A stretch of 64,000 nt of DNA from Paeniglutamicibacter gangotriensis Lz1y (GTDB taxonomy: Bacteria > Actinomycetota > Actinomycetes > Actinomycetales > Micrococcaceae). The stretch spans positions 62,001-126,000 of the forward strand of contig NZ_AOCK01000003.1 of the NCBI RefSeq assembly GCF_000348945.1. Direction: 5' to 3'. The notes beneath the pieces were generated by a model, which did not search any database, was not told the origin of the DNA, and was given only the letters and a program-made list of their open reading frames with translations. A program made the translations under genes and the position numbers. Positions 56,157-64,000 of this stretch are shown one piece after another; within the stretch, counting starts at the first letter, position 1, and the number at the start of each line of letters is the position of its first letter.

Positions 56157-57170
56157 TTATCCCTTGCGTGCTTTGGGGTCCAGTGCATCGCGCACCGCGT
56201 CGCCGAGCATGATGAAGCTCAGCACCGTGATGGACAACGCGAGCGCTGGCCACATCAGGATTTCCGGATCATTGCGCAGTGAGATCTGTGCATCCGAGAT
56301 GTCATTGCCCCAGCTCATGACGCTCGGTGGCAGCCCGACACCCAGGAACGAGAGTGTCGCTTCGGCGACAATAAAGATGCCCAGAGAGATGGTAGCGATC
56401 ACGATGACGGGTGCAAGCGAGTTGGGCAGCACGTGTTTGACCAGGGTCTTGAACTTGGAGAGCCCCAGCGAGCGCGAGGCCATGACATAGTCCGAGCTCT
56501 TGGCCTCGATGACCGCTCCGCGGGTGATGCGGGCCATCTGTGGCCAGCCGAAGATCGACAGGGTGATGATGACGGTCCAGATGCTCTTCGAATCTCGGAA
56601 TGCCGGCAGCTGCATGATGATGATCGCGCCCAGGATCAGCGGCAGGGCAAAGAAGATGTCGGTGATCCGGGCCAGGATCGCATCGAGCCAGCCGCCGTAG
56701 TACCCGGCCAGTGCACCGAAGGTGCCGCCGATGATGAGCACGGCGATCGTGGTGAACAGGCCAACCAGCACCGAGGCTTGCGCCCCGTGCATGATCCGGG
56801 CGTAGATGTCGCAACCCTGGAAGGTGAATCCCAGTGGGTGTCCGGGCATCGGTCCTTTGCGGGCGAACTCTAGGGCGCAGGCCGTCGGGCTCGTGTGGGT
56901 AAACAAGCCAGGAAAAGCGGCGACCACGATCACCAGGATGATCAACAAGGCGGAAATGATGAAAAGCGGTTGAGTACGCAGCGATCTCCAGGCCTGCCCC
57001 CACATGCTCAGCGGGGTTGCGCTTTCATCGACCTTGTCCACTGACTGCAGCGGGGTTTCCGCCAGCGGGGCGACGAAATGTTCGATGCTACGGCTGGAGG
57101 TCTTCCCCGCGCGGACGCGCGGAGTGGGGCCTGCCGGTTCAATGAATTCAGGGGTTGGATTCTTAGACAA
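56157..57170 (-). CDS. Dpp/Opp ABC permease, C type (operon 2)
   Basis: 337 residues. Polar N-terminal tail of about 70 residues, TM1 LFIISALLIILVIVVAAFPGLF, then HPLGFTFQGCDIYARIMHGAQASVLVG, the DppC hallmark, and the EAA loop ASRSLGLSKFKTLVKHVLPNSLAPVIV. TTG start at 57170 lies just after the end of the B-type permease frame and has AAGGATCC upstream. Confidence 0.9.
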   Translation of the reverse strand: MSKNPTPEFIEPAGPTPRVRAGKTSSRSIEHFVAPLAETPLQSVDKVDESATPLSMWGQAWRSLRTQPLFIISALLIILVIVVAAFPGLFTHTSPTACALEFARKGPMPGHPLGFTFQGCDIYARIMHGAQASVLVGLFTTIAVLIIGGTFGALAGYYGGWLDAILARITDIFFALPLILGAIIIMQLPAFRDSKSIWTVIITLSIFGWPQMARITRGAVIEAKSSDYVMASRSLGLSKFKTLVKHVLPNSLAPVIVIATISLGIFIVAEATLSFLGVGLPPSVMSWGNDISDAQISLRNDPEILMWPALALSITVLSFIMLGDAVRDALDPKARKG

Positions 57171-58089
57171 GGCGGATCCTTGGGTCGAGCCACGCGTAGA
57201 GCAAGTCAACGACGAGGTTGGCGATAACGAATACAAGCACGAGCACGCTGACCACGGCCACGACCGTGGCGCTCTCGCCCTTGAGGATGGCCTGATACAA
57301 CAGGTTGCCGACACCGGGAACGTTGAAGATGCCCTCGGTGACGATTGCGCCGCCCATCAGAGAACCCAGATCCGCGCCCAAGAACGTGACCACTGGAATC
57401 AGCGAGTTGCGCAGGATGTGGACCACCACGACGCGGCGGCGACTCAGGCCCTTGGCGGTTGCGGTGCGGACGTAGTCAGCGCTCTTGTTCTCGATGATCG
57501 AGGTACGGGTCAACCTGATCACATAGGCCAGGGACACCAGCCCCAATACGACTGCCGGCAATATCAAATCCCCCCAAGGGGCGCCCGAACTCACGGTGGG
57601 CTTGGCCCAAGCGAGTTTCACTCCGACCACGAACTGGAGCACGAAGCCCAGCACGAAGGTGGGAACGGCGATGACCAGCAGCGAGGCGACCAGCACCGTC
57701 GAGTCAAAGAGCTTGCCCTTTTTCAGACCGGCAAAAACACCGAAAATGACGCCGAAGATTGCTTCGATCGCCAGTGCCATGATGGCAAGCCGCGCAGTGA
57801 CTGGCATGGCCCGAGCAATGACATCGGAGACTGCCTGGCCGGAGAAGGTCTGCCCCAGGTCGAAGGTAACCAGGTTCTTGAGATACAGGAAGTACTGCAC
57901 CCAGAAGGGTTGATCCAGGTTGTATTGGGCGCGCAAGGAGGCCTCGACGGCCGGTGCCATCGGTTTGCCACCCGACAGCGCGGCAATCGGGTCGCCCGGC
58001 GTAGCAAAGACTAGGAAATAGACCAACAGCGTGGCCCCGAAGAACACCGGGATCAACTGCAGAATCCGCTTCATGGTGAACATGATCAT
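57163..58089 (-). CDS. Dpp/Opp ABC permease, B type (operon 2)
   Basis: 308 residues, normal length. KRILQLIPVFFGATLLVYFLVFATPGDP, then the typical periplasmic segment with YNLDQPFWVQYFLYLKNLVTFDLGQTF, and EAA loop TATAKGLSRRRVVVVHILRNSLIPVV; ends LLYAWLDPRIRLV. Contrast with the 505-residue equivalent in operon 1. Start could also be the ATG two or five codons in. Confidence 0.92.
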   Translation of the reverse strand: MIMFTMKRILQLIPVFFGATLLVYFLVFATPGDPIAALSGGKPMAPAVEASLRAQYNLDQPFWVQYFLYLKNLVTFDLGQTFSGQAVSDVIARAMPVTARLAIMALAIEAIFGVIFGVFAGLKKGKLFDSTVLVASLLVIAVPTFVLGFVLQFVVGVKLAWAKPTVSSGAPWGDLILPAVVLGLVSLAYVIRLTRTSIIENKSADYVRTATAKGLSRRRVVVVHILRNSLIPVVTFLGADLGSLMGGAIVTEGIFNVPGVGNLLYQAILKGESATVVAVVSVLVLVFVIANLVVDLLYAWLDPRIRLV

Positions 58090-58198
58090 GGGACTGCCAC
58101 CAGTGGTGTTGTAATGATCGGATCGATCACGTGATTACTCCTTGTAAGGAATTTTTCGGGTGGGGAGGGGAAAACTATGTCATCGATCCACGCGAGGA

Positions 58199-58223
58199 AG
58201 GGGGACCCGTAAAGGGTCCCCCT
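58199..58223 (-). terminator. Hairpin between SBP and permease genes (operon 2)
   Basis: AGGGGGACCC (58199-58208) pairs with GGGTCCCCCT (58214-58223), loop GTAAA. Same position relative to the SBP gene as the hairpins of operon 1. Confidence 0.8.
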
Positions 58224-58255
58224 CACTCACGTGATGACTCGGTAACGGAACAGAG

Positions 58256-59896
58256 CTACTTGCCGGTGATGGCGTTGTAGATCGGGACTCCGTTCCAACC
58301 GAATGCGACGTCGGTGACGTTTTCGCTCCAGCCGCCCTGGACTGCTTGGTACCACAGCGGGATGACAGGCAGGTCCTTGAGCAGAATCTGCTGGGCCTCG
58401 TTGAAGAGCTTGTTGCCTTCCTCGACGGAGGTCGCAGACAGGCCGTCGGCCAGTTTCTTGTCGAACTCTGGGTTCGAGTAGTCGCCGTCGTTGGATCCGG
58501 CACCGGTTCCATAAAGCGGGCCAAGGAAGTTGTAGAGCGACGGGTAGTCGGCCTGCCAACCGGCACGCGAGGCACCGGTCAGTTTCTTGTCCCCGACCAG
58601 CGCACGCATTTCCTTGAACGTCGCAAGCGGCTTCAGCTCTGCCTTGATTCCCAGGGTGTTGGAAATTTGGTTCGCCATGGCCGTGATGTATTCCTTGTTG
58701 CCCGCACCATCGATGTTCGAGGTGATGGTGAAGACCTTGTCCTGAGGCCACGGATCGATCTTGTCGGCCTGGGCCCAGAGGTCCTTGGCCTTGGCTTCAT
58801 CGAAGGCCAGTACCTCATTGCCCGGAATGGCATCCGAATATCCGTCAAGGACCGGGGAGGTGAATTCCTTGGCGACCTGCTTGGCACCGAAGAAGATGTT
58901 GTCGATGATCTCCTGACGGTTGATCGACATCGAGATCGCCTGGCGGCGCAGTTCGCCGGCCTCACCCTTGAAATCGGGCAGGTAGCTGGCAATCGTCATG
59001 GTGGCATTGCCGGCGTAGGCCTGGTTGACCCAACGGTCACCCAGATCAGTCTGGTAGTTCTGCAGGGCGCTCGGTGGGACCTGGTCCAAGACGTCCAGGT
59101 TGTTGGCCAAGAGGTCCGTGTAGGCGGCGTCGAAGTTGTTGTAGATCTTGAACGTCACGCCTGCGTTTGCCGGTTCGCGGGGCCCCGAGTAATCCGGGTT
59201 GGGGACCAGCGCGACCTCCACGTTGTGCTTCCAGCCATCCTCGGCAAGCTTGTACGGGCCGTTGCCCGCCGGGTTCTCACCGAAGGCCTTTGGATCATCA
59301 AAGGCGGCGGTCGGAAGCGGGAAGAAGGCGGTGTAGCCCAGACGCAGCGGGAAATCGGATTCCGCGCGCGTGAGTTCCACGGTGAAGGTGGCGTCGTCAA
59401 CGACCTTCAGGCCTTCCATGGTTTCCGTCTTGGCATCCTTGACGCTGACCTCGTCATATCCCTTGATGGACTCGAAGAAGTACGAGTTCAGCTGGGCGTT
59501 CTTAGCCGCCGCACCGAAGTTCCAGGCGTCAACAAAGGACTTTGCCGTAACCGGCTCGCCATTGGTGAACTTCTGGTCCGCCTTGATCTTGATGGTGTAG
59601 TTCTTCGAGTCGGTGGTCTCGATCGACTCGGCCAGCTCGTTGACCGGCTTGCCTTCAGCGTTGTAGCTGACCAACCCCGTGAAAATCAGGTCCATGACGC
59701 GTCCGCCACCAACTTCGTTGGTGTTGGCCGGTAGCAGGCCGTTTTGCGGTTCGGTCGAGTTCGCCGTAATGATCTTCGACGAATCCCCGCCCGTTCCTTG
59801 ATCTGCAGTGTCTCCACCGCCACCGCCGCAAGCGGTCAGGGTCAGGGCAAGAGCCGCGGAAAGCACCAATGCTTTCGAAGTGCGGTTGTAACGCAT
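58256..59896 (-). CDS. ABC substrate-binding lipoprotein, SBP family 5 (operon 2)
   Basis: 546 residues with lipobox LTAC (Cys23) followed by a Gly-rich linker. DppA/OppA features: ANSTEPQNGLLPANTNEVGGGRVMDLIFTGLV, NYTIKIKADQKFTNGEPVTAKSFVDAWNF and GNGPYKL. The phrase NSTEPQNGLLPAN recalls dipeptide/oligopeptide receptors of actinobacteria. Divergence from the operon 1 receptor suggests a different peptide range. Confidence 0.92.
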   Translation of the reverse strand: MRYNRTSKALVLSAALALTLTACGGGGGDTADQGTGGDSSKIITANSTEPQNGLLPANTNEVGGGRVMDLIFTGLVSYNAEGKPVNELAESIETTDSKNYTIKIKADQKFTNGEPVTAKSFVDAWNFGAAAKNAQLNSYFFESIKGYDEVSVKDAKTETMEGLKVVDDATFTVELTRAESDFPLRLGYTAFFPLPTAAFDDPKAFGENPAGNGPYKLAEDGWKHNVEVALVPNPDYSGPREPANAGVTFKIYNNFDAAYTDLLANNLDVLDQVPPSALQNYQTDLGDRWVNQAYAGNATMTIASYLPDFKGEAGELRRQAISMSINRQEIIDNIFFGAKQVAKEFTSPVLDGYSDAIPGNEVLAFDEAKAKDLWAQADKIDPWPQDKVFTITSNIDGAGNKEYITAMANQISNTLGIKAELKPLATFKEMRALVGDKKLTGASRAGWQADYPSLYNFLGPLYGTGAGSNDGDYSNPEFDKKLADGLSATSVEEGNKLFNEAQQILLKDLPVIPLWYQAVQGGWSENVTDVAFGWNGVPIYNAITGK

Positions 59897-60094
59897 ACTT
59901 TCTCCTCAACGAGTTTTCGGCCGGCGAACCAAATGTTTTTTGCAGCGCCAAACCTGGGTGAGCCTCATCACTCATAGGAGAGGCTACTCACAAATCTCTG
60001 AAACAACTAGTGAACGACGCAGATGTTGCTGAATCTTTACAAATACGCAACCACATACCACACAAAGTTCGTCATAATTCATGTTGTCAAACTG

Positions 60095-60127
60095 ACAGCG
60101 GCCGTAGATTGATCCTCCGGCCGCTGT
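60095..60127 (-). terminator. Terminator of the 2-oxoacid dehydrogenase operon
   Basis: ACAGCGGCCG (60095-60104) pairs with CGGCCGCTGT (60118-60127), three bases after the E2 stop; followed by T-rich sequence on the minus transcript. Confidence 0.85.
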
Positions 60128-60129
60128 GG

Positions 60130-61491
60130 CTAGACCAGGCCCATGAGCATCGCCGGATCCTTAAGAACCGCACCGACCTCGGCCAGGAACTTGGCACCTT
60201 GTTCGCCATCCACCAGTCGGTGGTCGAAAGACAACGAAAGCATCATGACCTGTCGTAGCGCGATTTCGTCTTGGTACTCCCACGGCATCTTGCGTACCTG
60301 GCCCACCGCCAAGATCCCGGCCTGCCCGGGCGGCAAGATCGGAGTTCCCCCGTCGATGCCAAAGACACCCACGTTGCTGATACTGAAGGTTCCGCCGCTG
60401 AGCTGGGCAGGGGTGATGGTTCCCTCGCGGGCGGCGCGGGTCAGCTCCCCGGTGGCCTCGGCCAAGGTGGCCAAGTCCATCTCGTGGGCGTTGTGGATCA
60501 CCGGCACCATCAAGCCACGTCCCGTGGCCGCGGCGCTGCCGAGGTTCACGTGGGCGTATTCGACGATTTCGCCGTGTTCCTGATCCCAATGTGCGTTCAG
60601 CGTGCGGTGCTTGGCCAGGGCGAGGACCACGACCTTGGACACCAGCGTCGTCAGCGTGATCTTCACGTCCTTGAAGCGGCGCGAGGAACGCAGTCGTTCA
60701 AGCAACTCCATGGTTTCGGTGACATCAACGCTCAGGAACTCGGTGACGTGCGGGGCGGTGAAGGCGCTGGCGACCATCGCCGCGGCGGTGGCCTTGCGTA
60801 CGCCCCGGATCGGGGTCCGGGTCTCCCCCGCGACAGCAGGCATCGCCACAGCCGGGGTGAGCGCGGGGGCCTCGACGGCTCGCATCACGTCCTCCCGAGT
60901 GATCAGCCCATGGGTGCCGGTGCCTTGCAGTCCTGCCAGATCGATGTCGTGGTCGCGCGCAAGTTTGCGCACCGGGGGCCTGGCACGCAGGTGCCCGATC
61001 CCTTCCGGTGCGCCGGTGGCCGGTGTGCTGTCCACGAGCCGTAGTCCGGGACTGGCTGGTTCCGGGGATTGGCGTGCTGCGGCAACGGGTGCCGGCTGCG
61101 CTGCTGGGACCGATTCGTTGCTGCTGGCCTTGCGAGCCCGGCGCCTGCCGGGCTCGGCTGCGGCGCCGTATCCAACCAAGGTCGGTTGGCGCTGCGCTGC
61201 GGGTTCCGGCGCCGGGGTGCTGCCCGCGGCCCCGGGGACCCCAGGAACGTCGAAGGAGATGATCGGGGATCCGACATTCACCACGGTTCCGGCCTGTTCA
61301 TAGACCTTCTTCACCACTCCGGAAAACGGCGATGGAAGTTCCACGACGGCCTTGGCCGTCTCAATCTCGGCAATGACTTGGTTTAGTTCCACGGTGTCGC
61401 CCACGGAAACGCGCCACGACAGGATCTCCGATTCGGTCAGGCCTTCGCCTAGGTCGGGGAGGTTAAAAAGTTTTTCCATGATCGTGTTCAT
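60130..61491 (-). CDS. bkdC: Dihydrolipoamide acyltransferase (E2) of a branched-chain 2-oxoacid dehydrogenase
   Basis: 453 residues: one lipoyl domain with Lys47 in EIETAKAVVEL, an Ala/Pro linker, an E3/E1-binding domain (about 168-201, RARPPVRKLARDHDIDLAGL), and the catalytic acyltransferase domain ending SLSFDHRLVDG with the active His near 424. Transfers the acyl group to CoA. ATG overlaps the E1beta stop by four bases. Branched-chain specificity is inferred from operon structure and similarity. Confidence 0.92.
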   Translation of the reverse strand: MNTIMEKLFNLPDLGEGLTESEILSWRVSVGDTVELNQVIAEIETAKAVVELPSPFSGVVKKVYEQAGTVVNVGSPIISFDVPGVPGAAGSTPAPEPAAQRQPTLVGYGAAAEPGRRRARKASSNESVPAAQPAPVAAARQSPEPASPGLRLVDSTPATGAPEGIGHLRARPPVRKLARDHDIDLAGLQGTGTHGLITREDVMRAVEAPALTPAVAMPAVAGETRTPIRGVRKATAAAMVASAFTAPHVTEFLSVDVTETMELLERLRSSRRFKDVKITLTTLVSKVVVLALAKHRTLNAHWDQEHGEIVEYAHVNLGSAAATGRGLMVPVIHNAHEMDLATLAEATGELTRAAREGTITPAQLSGGTFSISNVGVFGIDGGTPILPPGQAGILAVGQVRKMPWEYQDEIALRQVMMLSLSFDHRLVDGEQGAKFLAEVGAVLKDPAMLMGLV

Positions 61492-62495
61492 CCGTCCTCT
61501 CCCACCAGTGGTGGATTGCGGCGCATGGCCCTGTCGACCCCGTCAAGGATCCGGTCTAGATCGGGCAGGTGGTGGCTTTCGAGTTTTGCCGGCGGGTAGG
61601 GAATATCGAACCCGGTGACCCGTACCGGTGCGTGGTCCAGGTGGTCGAAGCACCGCTCGGTGAGGCTGGCGGACAGTTCGGCACCGATACCGCCGGAGAT
61701 CGAAGCCTCATGGGTGATCAGTACCCGCCCGGTCTTGCGCACCGAGGCGGTCAGGGTTTCAAAGTCCACCGGTTCGATGCTGCGCAGGTCGATGACTTCG
61801 ATGTCGACGCCTTCATCCACTGCAGCCTCGGCCGCATCCAGCGCGGTCTTCACCAGCGGACCATAGGCGATCAGGGTGAGATCGCGGCCTTCCCGGAGCA
61901 CATTGGCCCGGTAGAGCGATCCGGGCTCGGGGACCAGCTCCGTGTCCACCTCTCCGCGGGTGTGGTATCTGCGTTTGGGTTCCATGAAGATCACCGGGTC
62001 ATCGTCGGCGATCGCCTGGGCCAGCATGGTGTAGGCATCTTGCGGGTTCGAGGGGGAAACGACCCGCAGCCCGGCGGTGTGAGCGAAGTAAGCCTCGGGA
62101 GATTCGGAGTGGTGTTCCGGGGAGCCGATGCCTCCGCCGAAGGGGATGCGGATGGTGACCGGGAGCTTGACGTTTCCGCGCGAGCGGAAATGCATCTTGG
62201 CCAGCTGGGACACGATCTGGTCGAAGGCGGGGTAGACGAAACCGTCGAACTGGATTTCCACCACGGGTCGGTAGCCGCGGAATGCCAGGCCGATCGCGGC
62301 ACCCACGATGCCGGACTCGGCCAACGGGGTATCGATGACACGGTGCTGTCCGAAGTCTTTTTGCAGACCGTCGGTGATCCGGAAGACTCCGCCGAGCTTG
62401 CCGATGTCCTCGCCCATCAGCAGAACCTTGTCATCGCGTTCCATCGAGTCGCGCAGCGAGGTGTTCAGGGCCTGGGAGAAAGTAAGTGATGTCAT
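61488..62495 (-). CDS. bkdB: 2-oxoacid dehydrogenase E1 beta subunit
   Basis: 335 residues, transketolase-like: LMGEDIGKLGGVFRITDGLQ, DTPLAESGIVGAAIGLAFRGYRPVVEIQF and VVSPSNPQDAYTMLAQAI. The C-terminal domain has DLRSIEPVDFETLTASVRKTGRVLITHEA. Forms the alpha2beta2 E1 with the product of 62492. ATGA overlaps on both sides show tight coupling. Confidence 0.93.
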   Translation of the reverse strand: MTSLTFSQALNTSLRDSMERDDKVLLMGEDIGKLGGVFRITDGLQKDFGQHRVIDTPLAESGIVGAAIGLAFRGYRPVVEIQFDGFVYPAFDQIVSQLAKMHFRSRGNVKLPVTIRIPFGGGIGSPEHHSESPEAYFAHTAGLRVVSPSNPQDAYTMLAQAIADDDPVIFMEPKRRYHTRGEVDTELVPEPGSLYRANVLREGRDLTLIAYGPLVKTALDAAEAAVDEGVDIEVIDLRSIEPVDFETLTASVRKTGRVLITHEASISGGIGAELSASLTERCFDHLDHAPVRVTGFDIPYPPAKLESHHLPDLDRILDGVDRAMRRNPPLVGEDG

Positions 62496-63613
62496 TTGGC
62501 GGCCTCCGCTTCCTGGGCAAAACCGGAAAGGTAGTTTGCGTAGTTTTCACGTTGCTCATCCAACCGGGGGTGCGGGTGGCTGTAGACGTTGGTGAAGAGG
62601 TCCTCGACCTCGGGATCGGGCATCGAGGTGATGGCTTCACGCAACCCGGCGGCCATATCGTTGGTGGCCTTTTCGGTGCGTTGCTTGAGTTCCTCGAGGT
62701 CGGCTCCGAGTCCTCCCAGGTGTGCGGCGATGCGGTCCAGTGGATCCTTGGCCGCCCATTCCTCGAGTTCCAGCGCGTCCCGGTACCGGGTGGGGTCATC
62801 GGCGGTGGTATGTGCACCCATCCGGTAGGTCACTGCCTCGATGAACGCCGGTCCGCTTCCGGTGCGCACGTGGGCCAGGGCTGCACGGGTGGCTGCCATG
62901 ACGGCGATGACGTCGTTGCCGTCTACCCGCCAGGTGGCCAACCCGAAGCCGGCCGCGCGATCTGCGATGTATCCGGTGGTCTGGGTGCTTACCGGTTCGG
63001 AAATGGCCCAGTGGTTGTTCTGGCAGAAGAACACGACCGGTGCCTGGTAGCTGGCGGCGAAGACCATGGCCTCGCTGACATCTCCCTGGCTGGTGGCCCC
63101 GTCACCGAAGTAGGCGATGGCCGCGGCCTGCGAGCCATCAAACTTCAGCCCCATTGCGTAGCCTGCGGCGTGCAGGGTCTGGGCGCCAATGACGATCTGC
63201 TGGTTGGCCATGTTGACCTCGTAGGGGTTCCACCCGCTGGGGGCAGCCCCTCGCCACATGCGCAGCAAGTCGTGCGGGTCGATGCCGCGGCAATATGCCA
63301 CACCATGCTCGCGGTAGGAAGGGAAGATGAAGTCATCATGCTCTAGGGCGCGGCCGGAACCGATCTGCGAGGCTTCCTGGCCCAGCAGCGGGGCCCAAAG
63401 CCCCAGCTCTCCCTGACGTTGCAGGGCGGTGCCCTCCATGTCGAGGCGGCGGATGCAGGCCATGTCGATATAAAGCTTTTCCAGGGCCGGGACGTCAAGG
63501 TCCTTGACCCATTCGTCAAGCTCGGGGCAGGGCCGACGGGTCCCGTCGGGGGCCACCACCTGAAGGTAGTTTTCGGTTTCCTCGGGGGCCGGGGAATCAA
63601 ACGTGAGGGACAC
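62492..63613 (-). CDS. bkdA: 2-oxoacid dehydrogenase E1 alpha subunit
   Basis: 373 residues, thiamine-diphosphate enzyme. TPP motif: GDGATSQGD (near 168) through FFCQNNHWAIS (NN near 200). FPSYREHGVAYCRGIDPHD is typical of the branched-chain type. Start: GTG 63613 is favoured because AAAGGA is eight bases upstream; the frame is open to 63703 with ATG at 63622 and 63631. Divergent from an Lrp/AsnC gene, a common arrangement for bkd operons. Confidence 0.92.
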   Translation of the reverse strand: MSLTFDSPAPEETENYLQVVAPDGTRRPCPELDEWVKDLDVPALEKLYIDMACIRRLDMEGTALQRQGELGLWAPLLGQEASQIGSGRALEHDDFIFPSYREHGVAYCRGIDPHDLLRMWRGAAPSGWNPYEVNMANQQIVIGAQTLHAAGYAMGLKFDGSQAAAIAYFGDGATSQGDVSEAMVFAASYQAPVVFFCQNNHWAISEPVSTQTTGYIADRAAGFGLATWRVDGNDVIAVMAATRAALAHVRTGSGPAFIEAVTYRMGAHTTADDPTRYRDALELEEWAAKDPLDRIAAHLGGLGADLEELKQRTEKATNDMAAGLREAITSMPDPEVEDLFTNVYSHPHPRLDEQRENYANYLSGFAQEAEAAK

Positions 63614-63794
63614 GGTCAGCATCCTTTGCATCGATTGCGGAAACAGTCGCGGCATTCCGGTGGGACGTAACGCTCCTGCCAGGCGGAGCCTCATCGCCCT
63701 CACCTACCTGTGATGCTACTCACAGAATGCAGTCCGCACAATCCTTCGAATCAGGATTGGGCAACATGCACTATCCACGACCCTCACACGGTGC

Positions 63795-63813
63795 TAATCT
63801 TGCGCAATATGCA
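63795..63813 (+). promoter_or_regulatory. -10 box and probable leaderless start of the AsnC gene
   Basis: TAATCT at 63795-63800 ends eight bases before ATG 63809, with no ribosome site, so the transcript probably starts at or next to the ATG. TGCGCAATATGCA across the start is partly symmetric and its core GCAATATGCA recurs as GCAACATGCA at 63761-63770, possibly autoregulator sites. Confidence 0.55.
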
Positions 63814-64000
63814 ACACTTGGACACCACCGACCTGCGCATCCTGTCCGCGATGTGCGCCCGCCCCAAAGCCAGCGCCGTGGCCTTGGCCACCGAACTGAG
63901 CCTGAGCCGCAACACCGTCCAAGCCCGACTGGTCAGGCTTGAATCCAACGGTGCGCTGCTGCCCTTCGAACAACGGGTCAATCCCGCCGCCCTAGGCTTC
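63809..64000 (+). CDS. Lrp/AsnC-family regulator (5' part)
   Basis: 64 residues before the window ends. The AsnC helix-turn-helix is clear: LDTTDLRILSAMCARPKASAVALATELSLSRNTVQARLVRLESNGAL. The C-terminal RAM domain is outside the window. Divergent from the E1-E2 operon, which it probably controls in response to a branched-chain amino acid or its keto acid. Confidence 0.9.
   Translation, partial: MQHLDTTDLRILSAMCARPKASAVALATELSLSRNTVQARLVRLESNGALLPFEQRVNPAALGF

Noticed and set aside
1-64000. tRNA, rRNA, CRISPR arrays, riboswitches, IS elements, prophage
   Set aside because: I looked for cloverleaf-like arms, spaced repeats, transposase motifs and integrase motifs and saw none I could support.

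Overview
The window is chromosomal DNA from a high-GC Gram-positive actinobacterium, most like Micrococcaceae (Arthrobacter, Glutamicibacter or Paeniglutamicibacter). The evidence is strong G/C third-position bias, GTG/TTG starts with AAGGAG/GGAGG sites, actinobacterial families (DUF4439, DUF4081-GNAT, YlxR, fused Dpp-type ATPases, CitA/DcuS kinase with TctCBA) and the minus-strand gene order dxr, rseP, ispG, GNAT, proS, rimP, nusA, ylxR, infB, rbfA, truB, ribF. I see no rRNA, tRNA, CRISPR array, IS element or phage.

Layout. 1-1048: 5' end of narG (nitrate reductase alpha). 1.4-5.9 kb: methyltransferase, ribF, a DUF937 gene, two small membrane proteins and truB. 5.9-14.0 kb: accessory block between truB and rbfA, two genes normally close together. 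It holds an MFS exporter, a divergent WYL regulator/hydrolase pair, a ScyD/ScyE-like secreted protein and an amide-use operon (amiS, fmdB, fmdA). 14.0-19.7 kb: translation/transcription cluster rbfA, infB, ylxR, nusA, rimP. 19.8-30.5 kb: envelope proteins (DUF4439, small membrane proteins, an Ltp-repeat protein, two paralogous lipoproteins), a TSUP permease, proS, an acetyltransferase and ispG.

30.5-35.9 kb: a second accessory block, between ispG and rseP, dominated by broken genes. It has a start-less and internally deleted DUF1801 gene, frameshifted VOC, GyrI-like and AraC genes, and a ParDE pair with an intact antitoxin and a frameshifted toxin. 35.9-38.5 kb: rseP and dxr. 38.6-44.3 kb: tripartite tricarboxylate transporter tctC-tctB-tctA (tctB frameshifted), divergent from its two-component system; three TTGTGTTC repeats lie between them. 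44.3-47.5 kb: MaoC-like hydratase, acyl-CoA dehydrogenase, a divergent TetR regulator with a palindrome in the shared promoter, and a GNAT. 47.6-59.9 kb: two complete Dpp/Opp-type ABC operons in tandem, each SBP-permease-permease-fused double ATPase, with a hairpin behind each SBP gene. 60.1-64.0 kb: branched-chain 2-oxoacid dehydrogenase operon E1alpha-E1beta-E2, with a divergent Lrp/AsnC regulator cut by the window end.

No wholly new defence or biosynthetic system is evident. The most interesting signals are the decayed gene block with its orphan antitoxin, the frameshift in the tct operon, the mini-ORF in frame ahead of a membrane protein gene, and several unexplained palindromes and direct repeats in divergent promoters.
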